Assembly (NCBI GenBank): GCA_902478945.1
Contig: CABSMX010000007.1
Location: 1 to 34,501, forward strand
Length of the DNA: 34,501 nt
Direction of reading: 5' to 3'
Source: an uncultured Collinsella sp.
Lineage (GTDB): Bacteria > Actinomycetota > Coriobacteriia > Coriobacteriales > Coriobacteriaceae
Part shown: positions 1 to 6,605 of the stretch, piece after piece
Layout of the letters: every line of letters starts with the position of its first letter
Position numbering within the stretch: the stretch's first letter is position 1
The notes under the pieces: model-generated
What the model saw: the letters and a program-made list of their open reading frames with translations, nothing else
Database searches by the model: none
What the model was told of the DNA's origin: nothing
Position numbers and translations under genes: made by a program

Positions 1-152
1 AGCCGAGTATGCCGAGAACAACCGGTAGCGACCACCATTTCTAGTTAGAATCTGCTCAAACCCTACCGCAACTACCGGTAGCAACCCCTAACGACCAGCC
101 ATTTTAGGACAAATGTCAATGCAAGTAGCAGCCAAGAGCTCCCACTCAGTAA

Positions 153-218
153 ATTGCGGTGGAGTAGTTCCTAAATTCAGCCATTTGCGGACTAAGCAGG
201 AACTATTTCACCGCAACT
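153..218. repeat. Palindromic repeat, family 1, copy a
   Basis: The left arm at 153-171 (begins attgcggtgg, ends tagttcc) pairs with the right arm at 199-218 (begins ggaactattt, ends ccgcaact) with only a few mismatches. The loop is about 27 bases. A second copy with perfect arms lies at 7546-7612, with a loop of the same size but different sequence. Conserved arms with a variable loop suggest a mobile or selected palindromic mini-element rather than a chance hairpin. Confidence 0.8.
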
Positions 219-286
219 GAATTTCAGGTCAGGCACCCGCAGCAAGAAGGCGAATAGCCTCGGCCTCCCTAGTTACCGCAGGAGGC

Positions 287-395
287 CCCAGGGCTTACCT
301 CCCAAATCTTTCCGCAGGACGGAAGGACCCCGCCGCGCGAAGCGCACGGCGGGGTCCTGACATGTCCGAGGACGATTTGGGAGGTAAGCCCTGGG
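287..395. repeat. Long nested inverted repeat after pfkA
   Basis: The 22 bases at 287-308 are the exact reverse complement of those at 374-395 (outer arms, key words cttacctccc and gggaggtaag). Between them lies a second perfect 12-bp stem, 324-335 with 347-358 (aggaccccgccg and its complement). The structure ends 30 bases past the stop of the leftward phosphofructokinase gene, so it may act as that gene's transcription end. There is no T-run, which makes it an unusual terminator; it could instead be a mobile palindrome. Confidence 0.75.
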
Positions 396-424
396 AGCTC
401 CGATGGGGGCGGTTCCAGCCGAGG

Positions 425-1504
425 CTATTCGTCGCCGAAGCTGATGCCCAGCGCCTTGGCCTCGCGCACCAGATCACTCTGGGGGTCGACAAACTTGAGC
501 TTGCCGGCGACATCCTCGAGCGGCATGTGGCACATTTTGCCGTCGCGCAGGGCAATCATGTAGCCAAACTCGCCGCGCAGGCAGCCGAGCGCTGCCTCGA
601 CGCCGCACTGAGTCGCAAAGATGCGGTCCTGGGCGTCGGGCTGACCGCCGCGCTGCGTGTGGCCGGGGATGGCGACGCGGGTCTCGCGACCGGTCTTGGC
701 CTCGATCTCCTTGGCGATGTCGTACACGATTGACGGGCTCGTGCGCTCGGCGAGCTTCTTCTTGTACTCCTTCTTGGGCAGCGCCGCGTCCTCCTTGGAG
801 ATAGCGCCCTCGGCGACGGCCACGATAGTAAAGCGGCTGCCGGTCTCCATGCGATGCTCGATGGTCTTGATGACGTTATCCATGTCGTAGGGAATCTCGG
901 GAATCAAGATGACATCTGCGCCGCCCGCGACGCCGGCATACAGCGGGATCCAGCCAACCTTGTGGCCCATGATCTCGATAACGAACACGCGCCCGTGACT
1001 CGACGCGGTGGTGTGGATGTCGTCGATGCACTTGGTAGCGACGTCGATGGCGCTCGTAAAGCCAAACGTCAACTCGGTGCCCCAGGTGTCGTTATCGATG
1101 GTCTTGGGCAGCGCGATAACGTTGAGGCCCTCTTCGCGCAGGCGGTTGGCGGTCTTGGTGGATCCGTTGCCACCCAGCATAAACAGACAGTCGAGCTGCA
1201 GCTTATGATAGGTGTGGACCATTGCGGGCACCTTCTCGACGCCGTCGGCCTCGGGAGTGTCCAGGCGCTTGAACGGCGTACGGCTCGTGCCCAGGATGGT
1301 GCCGCCGCGGGTGAGGATGCCGCTAAAATCGGCGGGAGTCATGACACGGAATCTGCTGTAGATAAGGCCCTGGTAGCCGTCCTCAAAACCATAGATTTCG
1401 ATAGGCTCTTCGCTGTTGGTCATAAGTGTTTTGACAATGCTGCGCATGGTGGCGTTGAGTGCCTGGCAGTCGCCGCCACTGGTAAGAAGACCGATCCTAA
1501 GCAT
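425..1504 (-). CDS. pfkA: 6-phosphofructokinase
   Basis: This enzyme phosphorylates fructose 6-phosphate to fructose 1,6-bisphosphate, the committed step of glycolysis, in the cytoplasm. The 359-residue protein has the N-terminal nucleotide loop (LLTSGGDCQALNA), a GGNGS loop at 111-115, the catalytic TIDND at 135-139, and the SSHGRVFVIEIMGH substrate segment. By alignment from memory, Asn113 stands where Escherichia coli PfkA has Asp103. Gly114 (E. coli Gly104) favours ATP, while Lys134 (E. coli Gly124) is shared with pyrophosphate-type and actinobacterial enzymes. ATP use is therefore likely but not certain. The ATG follows a GGAAGG ribosome site. An extended -10 (TGTTATAAC on the minus strand, 1524-1532) lies just upstream. 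The gene appears monocistronic. Confidence 0.93.
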   Translation of the reverse strand: MLRIGLLTSGGDCQALNATMRSIVKTLMTNSEEPIEIYGFEDGYQGLIYSRFRVMTPADFSGILTRGGTILGTSRTPFKRLDTPEADGVEKVPAMVHTYHKLQLDCLFMLGGNGSTKTANRLREEGLNVIALPKTIDNDTWGTELTFGFTSAIDVATKCIDDIHTTASSHGRVFVIEIMGHKVGWIPLYAGVAGGADVILIPEIPYDMDNVIKTIEHRMETGSRFTIVAVAEGAISKEDAALPKKEYKKKLAERTSPSIVYDIAKEIEAKTGRETRVAIPGHTQRGGQPDAQDRIFATQCGVEAALGCLRGEFGYMIALRDGKMCHMPLEDVAGKLKFVDPQSDLVREAKALGISFGDE

Positions 1505-1523
1505 GATGAATCCTTCCGGGCAA

Positions 1524-1532
1524 GTTATAACA
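1524..1532 (-). promoter_or_regulatory. Extended -10 promoter of pfkA
   Basis: On the minus strand the bases read TGTTATAAC, an extended -10 element (TGn then TATAAC), 20 bases before the pfkA start codon. No clear -35 is visible, which is usual for extended -10 promoters. The same TATAAC hexamer occurs in the promoter of the amino acid importer in this window. Confidence 0.45.
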
Positions 1533-1542
1533 TGCGCATAAG

Positions 1543-1575
1543 TTTACCCCCGCACACTGTTGACGCGGGGGTAAA
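1543..1575. terminator. Hairpin between amide hydrolase gene and pfkA
   Basis: A perfect 11-bp stem (tttacccccgc at 1543-1553 with its complement at 1565-1575) encloses an 11-base loop. It lies 70 bases past the stop of the leftward Ntn hydrolase gene and upstream of the pfkA promoter, where a terminator is expected. Flanking A and T residues are short, so termination strength is uncertain. Confidence 0.6.
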
Positions 1576-1644
1576 ACGTGTTAGCTCAAGCGTATGGAAA
1601 TGTAAACAACGTCAGGCGGGCGTAAGGTTGACGGGCCTGGCTCC

Positions 1645-2730
1645 TTACAGTGCGAAGGCGTCGACGTCGCCCCAGTGGCGGCGCAGCGTAATAGCGGCGG
1701 CGGGTTCGGTATTGTCAAAGACGACCGACCATTGCGTATTGCTGGTGATGTCTTCCGGATTGGGTTCTTGCGCTGCGGCACGCAGGGCTTCCCAGACAAT
1801 CGTTTCGTCCTGGGCACCGACATGGGCGTCAAGAACATCGGCGATTGCGACGGCGCGCTCTTTACCATGGCCCAGCTCGCCATTCTTTTGGTTGGACAGC
1901 ACTTCGTCGTCATAGCAGGCGTAGAAGTTCGTAACCTGGCGTACAGGAGTCGCTTTGAAAGCGCGGTCCGGATCGCGCGGGTCCCATTCTACTACGCGCG
2001 CGTCACCGGCGGCGTCGTTGATAAAGAAGTGGTAATCGCGTCCTGCCATGGCGTGCATGTCGTAGGCGAAAAGCAGGTCGACAGCTTCTTGCGTGGTGGC
2101 GGCACGGTCGAGCACCAGACGGATGGCGAGCGAGGTGTTGATGACGGGCCGTTGCGTGTCCTGGTCACAGGGCTTGGAATCCAGGGTGAGTACGGCAATG
2201 GACACGCCGCATTCGTTAACACCGTCGAGCTGAGCAAACGGGCCCATGAGTGCGGCGGCACGTCCCGCGACGGAGTCAAGCGGAGTGTTATCGCCCAGGT
2301 TGTTAAGGGCGGCAAACCCGATGGAGGCATAGCCGCCGCGTGGGTGATTGCGCACCAGCAGCGCCGAGGTGTCGTCCTTAAAGTCGTAATTGCGACCGGT
2401 GCGCACGCGGCCTTCGGCATCTACGGCGATAAAAGCGCTGCAGGCAAACTGGGGCGCCTGGACATGTGCTGGCACGCCGGGCAACACCTGTGCCACCACA
2501 GCATCGATGTAGGCCTGGTCGTCGCGCACATCGGCGGCGATGATGCGATCGAGATCGTAGTCGTAGGCGATGTCGATTGCGTACAGGTCATAGCCATCCG
2601 CGTAGCCGGTCAAGCGTTTGAGCGACGCGGCGGACTTGATTTGCTTGTGATAAACGATACCGGTGGCAGCGGCAAGGCCGACGGCGACTCCCGCGACACC
2701 GCAGGTGATGGCAATGTTACGTGGCTTCAT
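1645..2730 (-). CDS. Membrane-anchored Ntn amide hydrolase (choloylglycine hydrolase / C45-like)
   Basis: This is a likely N-terminal-nucleophile hydrolase that cleaves linear amide bonds. The 361-residue protein starts with a hydrophobic segment (about residues 6-26), a signal peptide or anchor. A propeptide-like stretch follows, then FACSAFIAVDAEG with Cys97 as the expected nucleophile. GRNYDF at 112-117 matches the GRNxD motif of bile salt hydrolases and relatives, and DGVNECGVSIAV matches their GxNE motif. In classic bile salt hydrolases the Cys is residue 2, so here about 96 residues would have to be removed to free it. The substrate cannot be read from the sequence: bile salts, acyl-amino acids and peptides are all possible. 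The ATG has a good AGAGGAG ribosome site. The gene diverges from the M18 peptidase gene. Confidence 0.8.
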   Translation of the reverse strand: MKPRNIAITCGVAGVAVGLAAATGIVYHKQIKSAASLKRLTGYADGYDLYAIDIAYDYDLDRIIAADVRDDQAYIDAVVAQVLPGVPAHVQAPQFACSAFIAVDAEGRVRTGRNYDFKDDTSALLVRNHPRGGYASIGFAALNNLGDNTPLDSVAGRAAALMGPFAQLDGVNECGVSIAVLTLDSKPCDQDTQRPVINTSLAIRLVLDRAATTQEAVDLLFAYDMHAMAGRDYHFFINDAAGDARVVEWDPRDPDRAFKATPVRQVTNFYACYDDEVLSNQKNGELGHGKERAVAIADVLDAHVGAQDETIVWEALRAAAQEPNPEDITSNTQWSVVFDNTEPAAAITLRRHWGDVDAFAL

Positions 2731-2891
2731 GACGGCTCCTCTCGTCCTGTTAGCGCAATTGTCGCAAAAGGAGCGCGGGCATGATGGCTCAACTTGGTGA
2801 GTGGCGCGGAATTAAGCACGGAATGAAGAGTGCGGCGCTGGCGTGGCGGGGTATGCTGGAGGGGACCATCAACCCAGCGAAAGGGGAGAGC

Positions 2892-4277
2892 ATGACGGAT
2901 CAGGAAACGCCCGAGCGCGCGCATGTGACGGCCGATGATATCGAGGCCGCCAACGACCTTATCGACTTTATCGAGGCATGCCCCAGCATGTTCCATACGG
3001 CGGCGACCATTATGGCCGAGCTCGACGAGGCGGGCTTTACCTACCTGCCCGAGAATGCGGCGTGGGACATCGAACCGGGCGGGCGTTATTACACGCAGCG
3101 CAACACCTCGAGCGTTGTTGCCTTTAAGGTGGGCGAGGACCTGGCCGCGACGTGGGGCGAGGACGGCGTTGCCGGTGACTATCATTTTCAGCTCACGGCG
3201 TCGCACAGCGATTCGCCGACGTTTAAGGTCAAGGCCGTGCCTGAGCTTGACGGCGCGGGCGAGACGCTGCGCCTGAACACCGAGGCCTACGGCGGCATGA
3301 TTGACTACACCTGGTTCGATCGTCCGCTGGCACTCGCGGGCCGCGTGCTGGTGCGCGAAGGCGACCGTATTGAGAGCCGTCTGCTTTCCACCGAGCGTGA
3401 GGTCGCTATTATCCCGAGCCTTGCCATCCATATGAACCGCGGCGTTAACGAGGGCTTTGCTCCCAACCGAGCCGTCGACCTGTGCCCACTCATCAGCACC
3501 GGCGAACTCAAGCAGGGAGATTTTGACGCCCTGATCGCCGACGAGTTGGACGTTGAGCCCGAGCAAATTTTGGGCCGCGATCTGTTCCTGGTCAATCGTC
3601 AGGATGCGCGCATTTGGGGCTGGGCTGACGAGTTTATCTCGACGCCCAAGCTCGACGACCTGGCCTGCGCCTACACCTCGCTGCAGGCATTTTTGGGCGC
3701 CGAGAACGCGCACGATGTCTCGGTCTTCTGCTGCTTCGATAACGAGGAGGTTGGCTCCGAGACCAAGCAGGGCGCCATGTCGACGTTCTTGGCCGATGCA
3801 TTGCGTCGCATTAACGGCTCGCTGGGCTTTGACGACGAGTCGTACCATCGCGCACTTGCCGCCTCGATGCTCGTGAGCTGCGACAATGCACATGCTGTGC
3901 ACCCCAACCACGCCGAGAAGTGCGACGCTCGCAATCAGGTTGTGCTCAACGGCGGCATCGTCATCAAGGAAGCCGCCAATCAGCACTACTGCACCGATGC
4001 CTTTAGCCGCGCAGTGTTCCAGGCCATCTGCGATGACGCTGACGTGCCCACGCAGGCCTTCGCCAACAAGAGCGACATGGCCGGCGGCTCCACGCTCGGC
4101 AATCTGTCCAATATGCAGGCGAGCATGCATGCCGTGGACGTGGGCCTGCCGCAGCTGGCCATGCACTCGAGCTACGAGACCGGCGGCGTGCGCGACGTGA
4201 TGTACGCCATCCGCGCCCTCACGGCCTTCTACGAGCGCAACCTAACCATCAACGGCGCCGAAAGCGTGGAGCTCTAA
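2892..4277 (+). CDS. M18 family aminopeptidase
   Basis: This is a cytoplasmic zinc aminopeptidase that removes N-terminal residues, typically acidic or neutral, from peptides. The start at 2892 is chosen because AAAGGGGAG lies just before it; an in-frame ATG at 2781 lacks a ribosome site and would add unrelated residues. The 461-residue product carries HSDSP (His105, Asp107), KLDDLACAY (Asp254/255), the paired glutamates of FDNEEVGS (284-285), DNAHA (Asp330), SDMAGGSTLG and a C-terminal MHSSYE. These are the metal ligands and catalytic residues of the M18 family, all present. It is transcribed away from the amide hydrolase and ends in a repeat element followed by a strong terminator. Confidence 0.93.
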   Translation: MTDQETPERAHVTADDIEAANDLIDFIEACPSMFHTAATIMAELDEAGFTYLPENAAWDIEPGGRYYTQRNTSSVVAFKVGEDLAATWGEDGVAGDYHFQLTASHSDSPTFKVKAVPELDGAGETLRLNTEAYGGMIDYTWFDRPLALAGRVLVREGDRIESRLLSTEREVAIIPSLAIHMNRGVNEGFAPNRAVDLCPLISTGELKQGDFDALIADELDVEPEQILGRDLFLVNRQDARIWGWADEFISTPKLDDLACAYTSLQAFLGAENAHDVSVFCCFDNEEVGSETKQGAMSTFLADALRRINGSLGFDDESYHRALAASMLVSCDNAHAVHPNHAEKCDARNQVVLNGGIVIKEAANQHYCTDAFSRAVFQAICDDADVPTQAFANKSDMAGGSTLGNLSNMQASMHAVDVGLPQLAMHSSYETGGVRDVMYAIRALTAFYERNLTINGAESVEL

Positions 4278-4278
4278 A

Positions 4279-4327
4279 AACCTGCCAAAAAGGGACAGGT
4301 TTATTTTGCCAGGTTTTATCTGGGCAA
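4279..4327. repeat. Dispersed palindromic repeat, family 2, copy a
   Basis: This is one of three near-identical copies in the window (others at 6495 and 16479). It consists of aacctgccaaaa (4279-4290), a loop containing gggacagg, then ttttgccaggtt (4304-4315), followed by the shared tail ttatctgggcaaa. The two arms are complementary apart from one base in this copy. It starts 1 base after the M18 peptidase stop codon. The GGGACAGG core resembles REP-like sequences mobilised by single-strand transposases of the RAYT type; that link is from family knowledge and not shown here. Confidence 0.85.
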
Positions 4328-4364
4328 ATGCAAAGGATGAAACCGAACTAGATTGGTGATGCGT

Positions 4365-4399
4365 AGCCGCCGAGGTGCAATGTGCCTCGGCGGCTTTTT
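4365..4399 (+). terminator. Rho-independent terminator after M18 peptidase
   Basis: A stem of agccgccgagg with cctcggcggct encloses the loop tgcaatgtg and is followed directly by a run of T residues (4395-4399). This is a canonical intrinsic terminator for the rightward M18 aminopeptidase gene, 88 bases after its stop, beyond the family 2 repeat. Confidence 0.88.
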
Positions 4400-4441
4400 G
4401 TGCACGGAGCACGGCTAATACTAATTTATTGCTATACATGC

Positions 4442-4470
4442 TTTACGTATCTACCATAGTGTTTTATGAT
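4442..4470 (+). promoter_or_regulatory. Promoter of the toxin-antitoxin pair
   Basis: A TTTACG -35 (4442-4447) is separated by 17 bases from a TATGAT -10 (4465-4470). Transcription would begin about 20 bases before the antitoxin ATG, leaving room for the AAGGAGGGG ribosome site. The region is A+T-rich compared with its surroundings. Such promoters are usually repressed by the antitoxin, but I could not define an operator. Confidence 0.6.
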
Positions 4471-4495
4471 AATTCTAAAGTATTAAGGAGGGGCC

Positions 4496-4876
4496 ATGAC
4501 CACAACAGCCGCTCAGATCAACGTACGTCTTGATGCCGATCTTAAAAGGAGCGGCGACGCTGCTCTCTCCAGGGCCGGTATGACGCCGAGCCAAGCGGTG
4601 CGAGCGCTCTGGCAGCTTGCAGCGTCGCTGGCCGATCGGCCCGGCGCGCTCGAGGATATCCTGCTGCCCAGTCGTGCCCGGGCGGAACAGCGCGAGCGCG
4701 AAAAGGCCGCCAAACGTAAGCTCGAGCTCATGGATCAGGGGTCGAAGCTGTTCGCTGCCGCTTGCCGTGAGTCGGGAATCGATATGGTCAGGGCTCAGCC
4801 ATCGGACGACGAAGAGCTCAAACGGAATGCCTATGCGGATCGCTATGGCGAGGAGATGAGCTGGCTCTATGAGTGA
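4496..4876 (+). CDS. RelB/DinJ-like antitoxin
   Basis: This is probably the antitoxin of a type II toxin-antitoxin pair: it would neutralise the downstream PIN protein and repress its own promoter. The N-terminus (AAQINVRLDADLKRSGDAAL, then MTPSQAVRALWQ) fits a RelB/DinJ-type ribbon-helix-helix: a short beta strand followed by two helices. Residues 55-85 are highly charged and helical, as expected for the toxin-wrapping part. At 126 residues it is longer than a typical DinJ (about 85-100). The ATG is preceded by a very strong AAGGAGGGG site, and the last 8 bases overlap the toxin gene, which implies coupled translation. Confidence 0.78.
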   Translation: MTTTAAQINVRLDADLKRSGDAALSRAGMTPSQAVRALWQLAASLADRPGALEDILLPSRARAEQREREKAAKRKLELMDQGSKLFAAACRESGIDMVRAQPSDDEELKRNAYADRYGEEMSWLYE

Positions 4877-5360
4877 GGCTCCAAGGCGTATCTTGGTTGA
4901 CACCAACGTGTGGCTCGATTACTTCATTCCCTCACGACGTGGTCGTTCGGTGGCGATTGAGTTTTTACGCGATGCATGCACGGCGCAGGTGGATTTGCTG
5001 TATGCGGCGACATCGTCCAAAGATCTGTTCTATTTGATTTCAAGCGAACATAAGGCATGGTATCGGCGCGAGCATGGCTCACTATCCCAAGATGCCGCCG
5101 TGGCGGCGACATCACTTGCATGGGATTGCCTCGACGTGTTGTCGCAACTTGCCACGCCGGTACCCTGCGACCTGAGTGACATATGGATGGCGAGCAAGCA
5201 GCGTAATCTCCATAGCGATTACGAAGACGATTTAATCATTGCGGCAGCGATGCGCTCCCAAGCAGATTTACTGGTCACCAACGATGTCAAACTCTGTTCA
5301 CACGCACCAGTCGCCGCAATGAGCGTAGAAGACGCAAAGAATTACTTAGCAACGCTCTAA
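4869..5360 (+). CDS. PIN-domain toxin (VapC-like ribonuclease)
   Basis: This is a PIN-fold protein expected to cut RNA with a magnesium-dependent acidic site. Visible conserved residues are Asp11 in VDTNVWLD, a second Asp at 17, the acidic cluster SDYEDD (Asp117, Glu119, Asp120, Asp121) and the late TND (137-139). The 163 residues exceed a compact VapC (about 130). The start codon lies inside the antitoxin gene (8-base overlap), so the toxin is made only where the antitoxin is translated. The partner is RelB/DinJ-like rather than a classical VapB, a hybrid pairing. RNA target and activity cannot be told from the sequence. Confidence 0.8.
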   Translation: MSEAPRRILVDTNVWLDYFIPSRRGRSVAIEFLRDACTAQVDLLYAATSSKDLFYLISSEHKAWYRREHGSLSQDAAVAATSLAWDCLDVLSQLATPVPCDLSDIWMASKQRNLHSDYEDDLIIAAAMRSQADLLVTNDVKLCSHAPVAAMSVEDAKNYLATL

Positions 5361-5401
5361 TAATCTGAAGACCCTACAGGTCGAACAAAAGTCAGCGAGA
5401 G

Positions 5402-5493
5402 CCCGCCAGAGCGAGCAAGGTGACGTGAAAGAGGAGGGCATTGGCCTTTTGGCCATGCTCGACGATTGAACGCCAGATTGCCGCTCTGGCGGG
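5402..5493. other. Structured intergenic region with long-range stem
   Basis: Between the PIN toxin gene and the leftward dehydrogenase gene, cccgccagagcg (5402-5413) is the exact complement of cgctctggcggg (5482-5493). The 68 bases between them contain a smaller hairpin around ggcattggcc/ggccatgc. No open frame is convincing here. It may be a small structured RNA, a mobile palindrome or part of the transcript ends of the converging genes. Confidence 0.45.
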
Positions 5494-5509
5494 TTCGTAG
5501 CGTCGAGGG

Positions 5510-5537
5510 GTTCCGGCGTTTGGTAAAACGCCGGAAC
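5510..5537. terminator. Terminator hairpin between converging genes
   Basis: gttccggcgttt (5510-5521) pairs with aaacgccggaac (5526-5537) across a 4-base loop. It lies 3 bases beyond the stop of the leftward dehydrogenase gene. The hairpin is very stable, but no long T-run follows on either strand. Confidence 0.6.
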
Positions 5538-5539
5538 AA

Positions 5540-6475
5540 TCAGTGTTCGATCCAGCAGCGCAGGGTCTCGCCTGCCTGCAGGTGACGCAGATTCTCCGCG
5601 GCGATGTCGACGACGTTGTTGAGCGTGGCGGCTAGGTGGAACCAGCCGGAGATGTGCGGCGTGATGAGCATGTTGGGCGCATCCCACAGCGGGCTTGTGG
5701 CGGGCAGCGGCTCGGGGTCGGTGACGTCGACCGCGGCGCCGGCAAGGTGTCCGGACTCAAGAGCGGCAACCAGATCGTCGGCAACAACAAGGTCACCGCG
5801 GCCACCATTGGCAAAGAAAGCGCCCGGCCTCATCGCGGCGAAGAACTCGGCGTTTGCCAGGCCGCGGGTCTCGGGTGTGCTCGGCATAAAGGATGCGACG
5901 ACGTCTGCCTCCGCCAGGCGCTCGGGCAGAGCGTCCATGCCGTCCATGTCCTCAAATACAATGGGGTAGACGAGCGGATGGCGCTTGATGCCGCGGACGT
6001 GGGCGCCCATGCTGCGACAGAGCATGGCGAAGTGGCCGCCGATATCGCCCGCGCCCAGCACCAGCACATTGGCGTTTTTGAGCGAGGTGACCGGGCCCAA
6101 GTCCTCCCAGCGATGCTCGCGCTGCAGGTCCTGGTAGCCGGGCAGGCGCTTCATCATAGACAGCACCATGGCAAACATATGCTCGCTCACGGCCTGACCG
6201 TAGGCGCCGATTGAGCAAGACAGCTTGGCTTCAGCCGGCACGGTGCCGGCGGTAAGGTAGTCGTCATAGCCGGCGGTCTGCAATTGCAACAGCTGGAGAT
6301 GCTCGCATGCCGTGAGCATGTCGGGGCCGATGTTGCCCAAGATCACGTCGGCATCGGCGACCTGCTCGCGCGTGGCGGCGTCGGAGCTCGTGTAGATAAA
6401 GTCCTCGCCCGGAGCGCTCGACTCAAGAATTGCGCGATGGCGGTCGTTGACGGGCAGCAAAACCAGGATATTCAC
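5540..6475 (-). CDS. D-2-hydroxyacid dehydrogenase, NAD-binding
   Basis: This is a cytoplasmic oxidoreductase of the D-isomer 2-hydroxyacid dehydrogenase family, which interconverts 2-keto acids and D-2-hydroxy acids with NAD(P)H. The 311-residue protein has the dinucleotide-binding loop LGAGDIGGHF (GAGDIG at 141-146), the NGGRGDLV segment with catalytic Arg226, Glu255 in DVTDPEPLP, and His274 in TPHISGW; the Arg-Glu-His set is complete. The exact substrate is unknown. It starts with GTG at 6475 (minus strand), 7 bases after GGAGAGG. A family 2 repeat lies just upstream, between this gene and the methionine aminopeptidase terminator. Confidence 0.88.
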   Translation of the reverse strand: MNILVLLPVNDRHRAILESSAPGEDFIYTSSDAATREQVADADVILGNIGPDMLTACEHLQLLQLQTAGYDDYLTAGTVPAEAKLSCSIGAYGQAVSEHMFAMVLSMMKRLPGYQDLQREHRWEDLGPVTSLKNANVLVLGAGDIGGHFAMLCRSMGAHVRGIKRHPLVYPIVFEDMDGMDALPERLAEADVVASFMPSTPETRGLANAEFFAAMRPGAFFANGGRGDLVVADDLVAALESGHLAGAAVDVTDPEPLPATSPLWDAPNMLITPHISGWFHLAATLNNVVDIAAENLRHLQAGETLRCWIEH

Positions 6476-6494
6476 AAGCAGTCCTCTCCGCTCG

Positions 6495-6541
6495 ACCTGC
6501 CAAAAAGGGACAGGTTAATTTTGGCAGGTTTTATCAGGCAA
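6495..6541. repeat. Dispersed palindromic repeat, family 2, copy b
   Basis: This is the same element as at 4279 and 16479: acctgccaaaa, a gggacagg-containing loop, then ttttggcaggtt and ttatcaggcaaa. In this copy the arms are fully complementary over 11 bases. It sits 20 bases upstream of the dehydrogenase start codon, so it must lie in or near that gene's promoter or leader. Confidence 0.85.
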
Positions 6542-6552
6542 AACGTTCAAAT

Positions 6553-6596
6553 AAAAACGCCGGATGCAAGACGAGCGTGCCCGTCAGCATCCGGCG
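6553..6596 (-). terminator. Terminator of methionine aminopeptidase gene
   Basis: On the minus strand, CGCCGGATGC (6587-6596) pairs with GCATCCGGCG (6558-6567), and TTTTTAT follows. It is a canonical intrinsic terminator 10 bases past the map stop codon. Confidence 0.85.
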
Positions 6597-6605
6597 CATC
6601 CACGG

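Larger units (their letters stand above)
1..424. other. Gene-free stretch rich in palindromes
   Basis: I see no convincing gene here. The stretch contains two similar pieces beginning accggtagc (about 19 and 73), the second inside the palindrome ctaccggtag. It also holds one copy of the TTGCGGTG-type inverted repeat (153-218) and a long nested inverted repeat just downstream of the phosphofructokinase stop (287-395). The open frames that cross it lie on the arms of these palindromes and have no family likeness. Confidence 0.6.

Noticed and set aside
1645..2730. Calling this gene a bile salt hydrolase
   Set aside because: The nucleophile Cys is not residue 2 and the protein has a membrane segment; motif likeness supports the superfamily only.
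2781..2891. Upstream start for the M18 peptidase at 2781
   Set aside because: No ribosome site lies before it, and the 37 extra residues have no counterpart in the family; 2892 has AAAGGGGAG.
2727..4166. A 479-codon open frame opposite the M18 peptidase gene
   Set aside because: The M18 protein has every metal ligand in its own frame. The antisense frame is Ala/Gly/Arg-rich, with no family likeness.
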